Assembly: GCF_039541955.1 (NCBI RefSeq)
Contig: NZ_BAABHF010000010.1
Location: 186,001 to 250,000 of the forward strand
DNA from: Actinoallomurus oryzae
GTDB taxonomy: Bacteria; Actinomycetota; Actinomycetes; Streptosporangiales; Streptosporangiaceae
Length of the DNA stretch: 64,000 nt
Direction of reading: 5' to 3'
The notes under the pieces were generated by a model. It had not been told where the DNA came from, made no database searches, and saw only the letters and a list, made by a program, of their open reading frames with translations. The position numbers and the translations under genes were made by a program. Shown piece after piece: positions 61,132 through 64,000 of this stretch. Within the stretch, counting starts at the first letter, position 1; each line of letters opens with the position of its first letter.

Positions 61132-61169
61132 CCGAGGGCCCCGAGCAGGCGGCGGCACGGGGCCCTCGG
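61132..61169. terminator. Bidirectional stem-loop between convergent wall genes
   Basis: CCGAGGGCCCCG (61132-61143) pairs perfectly with CGGGGCCCTCGG (61158-61169) over a 14-nt loop. Confidence 0.8.
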
Positions 61170-61214
61170 ACGTGTGGTGGCGGCTCCGTACGTCACGGGC
61201 CGCCAGGCGTCGGG

Positions 61215-61874
61215 TCAGCCGGTGACCGGGAGGTCGCTGGGCACCGGGGTCGGCCGGGGAGCCTCGCCGGACGAGCCGGCGCAGGTCGCGGACGAGATGG
61301 CGATCGTCTGGCTCTTGCCGAGTGCCTGCACCGCGAGTTCGAGCGCGGTGACCGTGAGGCTGCCGTCGGGGTTGTGGACCTGCTTGTTGACCGTGACCTG
61401 GACGCCGCCCAAGCCCTCGACCGGGACGGTGAGGCGGCTGTTCGGGGACATGCCGGCCTGGATGGCGCGCCCCGCCAGGCGTACGTCCACGAGGCGGGAG
61501 GAACCGGCACCGTCGTCGCACCGGGCCGAGATGAGCTTGGCGGACAGGACGGCCTTGGGGCTGATGGCGGCCTTGGCCACCTTGAGGTCGACCACGCTGG
61601 CCTCCGCGTGGCCGGGGACGGCACGCGTACGGATGACGGACAGGTGGACCAGCGGGTTGCCGGGCACGGAGGCGACGCTGCGGGTGCTGGGGCGGGACGC
61701 GGAGGACACCACGGGCGTCCGCGGGATGTTCACCAGGCCGGCGGCGTAGATGCCGAAGGCCGAGGACGGTCTGCCGCCGCCGGTCGCGGAGGCCGCCGGC
61801 ATGATGGCGACGGCAGCGGCCACGGGAGCCGCGACGGCGCCCGCGATCGCGCCGTACTTCAGGTGCTTACGCAT
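61215..61874 (-). CDS. Secreted choice-of-anchor P-like protein ending in LPVTG
   Basis: 219 residues from the ATG at 61874 with AGGAGA upstream. Clear signal peptide (KYGAIAGAVAAPVAAAVAIMPAASA). The mature part begins SAFGIYAAGLVNIPRTP, the hallmark of choice-of-anchor P proteins, and is rich in Val/Ala beta strands with two Cys (SARCDD, SATCAG). The very last residues are SDLPVTG then stop: a sortase-like motif with no hydrophobic helix or basic tail after it. It shares its upstream region with the L,D-transpeptidase operon direction. Confidence 0.85.
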   Translation of the reverse strand: MRKHLKYGAIAGAVAAPVAAAVAIMPAASATGGGRPSSAFGIYAAGLVNIPRTPVVSSASRPSTRSVASVPGNPLVHLSVIRTRAVPGHAEASVVDLKVAKAAISPKAVLSAKLISARCDDGAGSSRLVDVRLAGRAIQAGMSPNSRLTVPVEGLGGVQVTVNKQVHNPDGSLTVTALELAVQALGKSQTIAISSATCAGSSGEAPRPTPVPSDLPVTG

Positions 61875-61952
61875 TTTTGTCTCTCCTAATGGGGGTGATG
61901 ACCTCCCGGGAAGGCCGGAAGGGCGAGTCGAGAACATGTGACCGGTTTCGCG

Positions 61953-62798
61953 TCAGTTGGAGATCTGCACGGGCGTGCCGAGCGGAACCTTGGACAGTTG
62001 CCGCAGCGCGTCCGCCGGCACCCGTACGCAGCCGTGCGTGACGGCCTGCCCGAACACCGACCTTTGCGGCCAGCCGTGGAACGCCACGGTGCCCGGCCCT
62101 CCGCCGAAGGTGTCGAGCGAGTCGGAGTGCGCGCCGACCGGCAGGATCAGCGGGCTGTAGGTGGGCTTCGCCGGGGCGAGCGAGGCGAGGATGAACGTAC
62201 GCCCGGCGGGCGTCGGCGTCTTGGGCGCACCCACGGCGACGGTCCAGGTGCCGAGCGACTTGCCGGACTTGAGCAGAGTGAGCCGGCGCGCGGAGGTGTC
62301 GACCTTCACGTCGTACGGGCTGTGCGCCGTCTCCACCTTGCCGTTGCCGGAGGCGATCCAGCCGGCCGCGCCGTTGGGCCGGCTCGGCAGCAGCACGCGC
62401 TCCCAGCCGGGCTTGGTCTCGACGACGGGCACCCAGGTCGGACCGCCCAGCTCTTTGGCCGGCAGTATCGCGACCGGCGGGCCCCCGGGCGTCGCGGATA
62501 CGGGCAGTGCTTCGGTGGGGTGGACCACGGTGCCATCGGCCGACGCGAGGGCCCCGGTGTCCTTGGGGATGTTCTTGAGGGTCGTGAAAGTGGTCGCCTC
62601 CGGCAGCTTTCCGGCCGCCGCCGAACTCCCGGCGGCCGAGGGCGCGGAGTGGCTCTTGTCCTTGCCTCCACAACCCGTCACGAGCGTCGCGATGGCAGCC
62701 GCGGCGAGCGCGCCCACCACCAGACTGCGCGAGCCCCCGACCGGCGAACACACCGAAACCGATCGCCCGAGGCGAGCCCGCGTGGAGCTAATGCGCAC
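61953..62798 (-). CDS. L,D-transpeptidase lipoprotein (YkuD domain)
   Basis: 281 residues from a GTG at 62798 (GGAG five bases upstream; GTG 62816 has no site). Lipobox LVTGC near residue 43. After a linker and an SH3-like stretch (GWERVLLPSRPNGAAGWIASG), the YkuD domain has VAFHGWPQRSVFGQAVTHGCVRV with the catalytic Cys and His. Such enzymes make 3-3 peptidoglycan cross-links or anchor proteins. Its 340-bp upstream region holds no gene. Confidence 0.93.
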   Translation of the reverse strand: MRISSTRARLGRSVSVCSPVGGSRSLVVGALAAAAIATLVTGCGGKDKSHSAPSAAGSSAAAGKLPEATTFTTLKNIPKDTGALASADGTVVHPTEALPVSATPGGPPVAILPAKELGGPTWVPVVETKPGWERVLLPSRPNGAAGWIASGNGKVETAHSPYDVKVDTSARRLTLLKSGKSLGTWTVAVGAPKTPTPAGRTFILASLAPAKPTYSPLILPVGAHSDSLDTFGGGPGTVAFHGWPQRSVFGQAVTHGCVRVPADALRQLSKVPLGTPVQISN

Positions 62799-63139
62799 GA
62801 AAACTCCAAAGATCACGAGAATGGGAACTTGAGGGATGAGGGATCTTGCGAGCCCTTAATCTCGCAGGAGAGTCACATAACTACCACATGTAACGATGAC
62901 CCGCAGGCGGAGTGACATAAGGGGTCACGACCCGTGTAGGGGTACGTCTGACTTGCGGGTAAATGTCGTGCGTTCGGCGTTGAAAAAGCCGGCAGGGATT
63001 ACCTCTGTCCCAGCCTTTGGCGGCCCGTGCGATACGAGGCGCCCACGAGCGGGAAGGCGTGGTCGGCATGCGCACCTCGTTAGGCGCGGACCCCGTCGGG
63101 CAGGGGGCGTGATGGAGATCAGCGTCTTAGGTCTTCGGG
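62799..63139. other. Gene-free region upstream of the L,D-transpeptidase
   Basis: About 340 bp without a plausible gene. It contains a hairpin with a U5 tract in the minus-strand direction (listed separately). I checked it for the GGGTGAATC-type core of the cyclic-di-AMP riboswitch, common before wall-enzyme genes in actinomycetes, and did not find it on either strand. Confidence 0.5.
62983..63015 (-). terminator. Hairpin followed by U tract (possible attenuator or terminator)
   Basis: On the minus strand GGCTGGGA (63015-63008) pairs with TCCCTGCC (62998-62991), one mismatch, followed by GGC and five T (62987-62983). It would end minus-strand transcripts 185 nt before the L,D-transpeptidase start. 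Confidence 0.45.
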
Positions 63140-63613
63140 GTGAACCTCACCGCCACGCTCGACCTGTCGAAGCTGCCGATGGTCGAGCCCCGGCTGACCG
63201 GTGTGGCGGGGTTCGACCGGCTGCGGGTCATCGCCGCGACCGCCGCACTCGCCGCCACCAAGGTGACAGCCCCAAACGGGCCGCCGCCGATGGTCGAGCC
63301 CCAGCTGACCGCTGTGGCGGCATTCGACCCGCTCCGGACCATCGCCGCGACCGCCGCACTCGCCGCCACCAAGGTGACAGCCCCAAACGGGCCGCCGCCG
63401 ATGGTCGAGCCCCAGCTGACCGGTGTGCCGGCATTCGACCCGCCACGGACCATCACCGCGACCGCCGCACTCACCGCCACCAAGGTGACGGCCGCGAACG
63501 GGCGGCGTCCGCTGGGATCTTGCCGTGGATCAGGCACGGCCCCGTGCCCTCGACCTGGGCGGACTTCGCGTATCGGTGCCTCGAGTACGCGCGGCCGGGT
63601 CGACCGTCCGTGA
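63140..63613 (+). CDS. Hypothetical protein made of three 37-residue repeats
   Basis: 157 residues from a GTG at 63140; an ATG at 63179 is the other choice, and neither has a good ribosome site. Almost the whole frame is three copies of a 37-residue unit with the pattern MVEPQLTxVxAFDPLRTIAA then TAALAATKVTAPNGPPP. The opposite strand is also open (63127-63537), but needs codons such as TTT, TTG, AGT and AAT that are rare in this genome, so the plus strand is preferred. No family recognised; non-coding repeat remains possible. Confidence 0.35.
   Translation: MNLTATLDLSKLPMVEPRLTGVAGFDRLRVIAATAALAATKVTAPNGPPPMVEPQLTAVAAFDPLRTIAATAALAATKVTAPNGPPPMVEPQLTGVPAFDPPRTITATAALTATKVTAANGRRPLGSCRGSGTAPCPRPGRTSRIGASSTRGRVDRP
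63179..63511. repeat. 111-bp tandem repeat, three units
   Basis: Units start at ATGGTCGAGCCC at 63179, 63290 and 63401, exactly 111 bp (37 codons) apart. The first two steps are highly conserved; the third unit is more diverged. Confidence 0.9.
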
Positions 63614-63704
63614 TCGGACAGGGCCAGACGGTTGATTTCTCTGGGATGCCTATGGAAGATGAAAACCGTTCCCGAAAAGCGTGGCCGACCCGACAGGAGA
63701 ATCC

Positions 63705-64000
63705 ATGTCGTTGACCGTGTCCCCGCAACTCGTTCAGCAGGCCCAGCGTGGTGAGGTGGATGACGCCGCGTTCCTCGACTGTGTCCGAGACTCCCTGCCG
63801 TACGCCTGGAAGGTCGTCACCGGCCTGATCGACGAACTCCGGGTCGGTGAGGCCGACTTCACCGACAACCAGACCCCACCCCCCGACGAGACCGCCCGCG
63901 GACAGCTCCTACGGATGATGGCCAGCGACGCCATGCGCTCGGCGATCGAGCGGCACTTCGACGTACGCCTCGCTTTCCAGAACTGCCACCGCGTCGCGGC
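63705..64000 (+). CDS. SCO5389-family protein, N-terminal part (truncated by window end)
   Basis: The ATG at 63705 has CAGGAGA upstream. The first 98 residues (SLTVSPQLVQQAQRGEVDD, FLDCVRDSLPYAWKVV, DNQTPPPDETARGQLLRMMASDA) match a conserved short actinomycete family named after Streptomyces SCO5389. Function unknown. The gene runs off the window. Confidence 0.88.
   Translation, partial: MSLTVSPQLVQQAQRGEVDDAAFLDCVRDSLPYAWKVVTGLIDELRVGEADFTDNQTPPPDETARGQLLRMMASDAMRSAIERHFDVRLAFQNCHRVA

Noticed and set aside
62799..63139. Cyclic-di-AMP (ydaO) riboswitch before the L,D-transpeptidase
   Set aside because: Wall-enzyme genes in actinomycetes often carry it, but the GGGTGAATC core and the flanking conserved segments are absent on both strands.
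63127..63537. Minus-strand 136-residue Gly/Ala/Val repeat protein
   Set aside because: It needs several codons rare in this genome and has no clear ribosome site; the plus-strand frame over the same repeat is somewhat better.

Overview
The window is chromosomal DNA from a high-GC actinomycete, very likely a filamentous one. The support is about 70% GC with strongly GC-biased third codon positions, XRE/DUF5753 + DUF397 + anti-sigma-like ATPase gene groups, LCP ligases, the SepX/Glp cell-division gene order, an SCO5389-family protein, a PF04672-type methyltransferase and a choice-of-anchor P protein. A member of Streptosporangiales is my best guess, but the sequence cannot settle it. There are no phage genes, IS elements, CRISPR arrays or rRNAs. 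One tRNA (Ala, CGC anticodon) lies at 40.05 kb.

Layout. 0-6.4 kb: end of a membrane protein, a zinc-ribbon protein, rsmI, a PMT mannosyltransferase, CorA, a Uma2 protein, a threonine-dehydratase-like enzyme and a small luciferase-family protein. 6.4-15.8 kb: cell-envelope block with a GT4 glycosyltransferase, a fused GT2/TagF-like polymerase, a two-component pair and two LytR-CpsA-Psr ligases. 16.0-26.8 kb: a large helicase with membrane segments, an MMPL/response-regulator/kinase operon that appears inserted between imperfect 44-bp repeats, an XRE/DUF397/ATPase regulatory group, a BldC-like regulator, a NERD membrane protein and a DUF4037 protein.

26.8-37.6 kb is the most interesting region: nine tightly packed minus-strand genes that look like a biosynthetic cluster for a guanidine-derived, N-oxygenated natural product. 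They encode two SznF-like proteins (heme-oxygenase-like diiron domain plus cupin), an SznE/PRMT-like N-methyltransferase, an AGAT-like amidinotransferase, a small Rieske protein, two ATP-grasp ligases, a third diverged ATP-grasp-like protein and an MFS exporter. This gene set resembles the enzymes that build the N-nitrosourea of streptozotocin. However, both SznF paralogues keep all six diiron ligands while neither keeps the full cupin His triad, so the product is probably not a plain N-nitrosourea. The cluster starts next to an 0.8-kb gene-free, AT-richer region with palindromes.

38.4-48.6 kb: an AhpD-like protein, a PF04672 methyltransferase, the tRNA, then the conserved division/molybdopterin operon galU-glp(moeA)-moaC-mog-rimJ-sepX, a divergent 5-formyl-THF cyclo-ligase, a 2-hydroxyacid dehydrogenase, a K+/H+ antiporter and an FmdB zinc ribbon. 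48.6-64 kb: an MMPL transporter, MTA phosphorylase, a 121-bp tandem repeat array leading into a CpaB/SAF protein, a large membrane protein with a phosphatase-like ectodomain, an SDR, a redox-signalling pair (cNMP-domain kinase + receiver/glutaredoxin/TrxR fusion), cell-wall enzymes (VanY-type peptidase, L,D-transpeptidase), a secreted protein ending in LPVTG, a 111-bp repeat locus and the start of an SCO5389-family gene.
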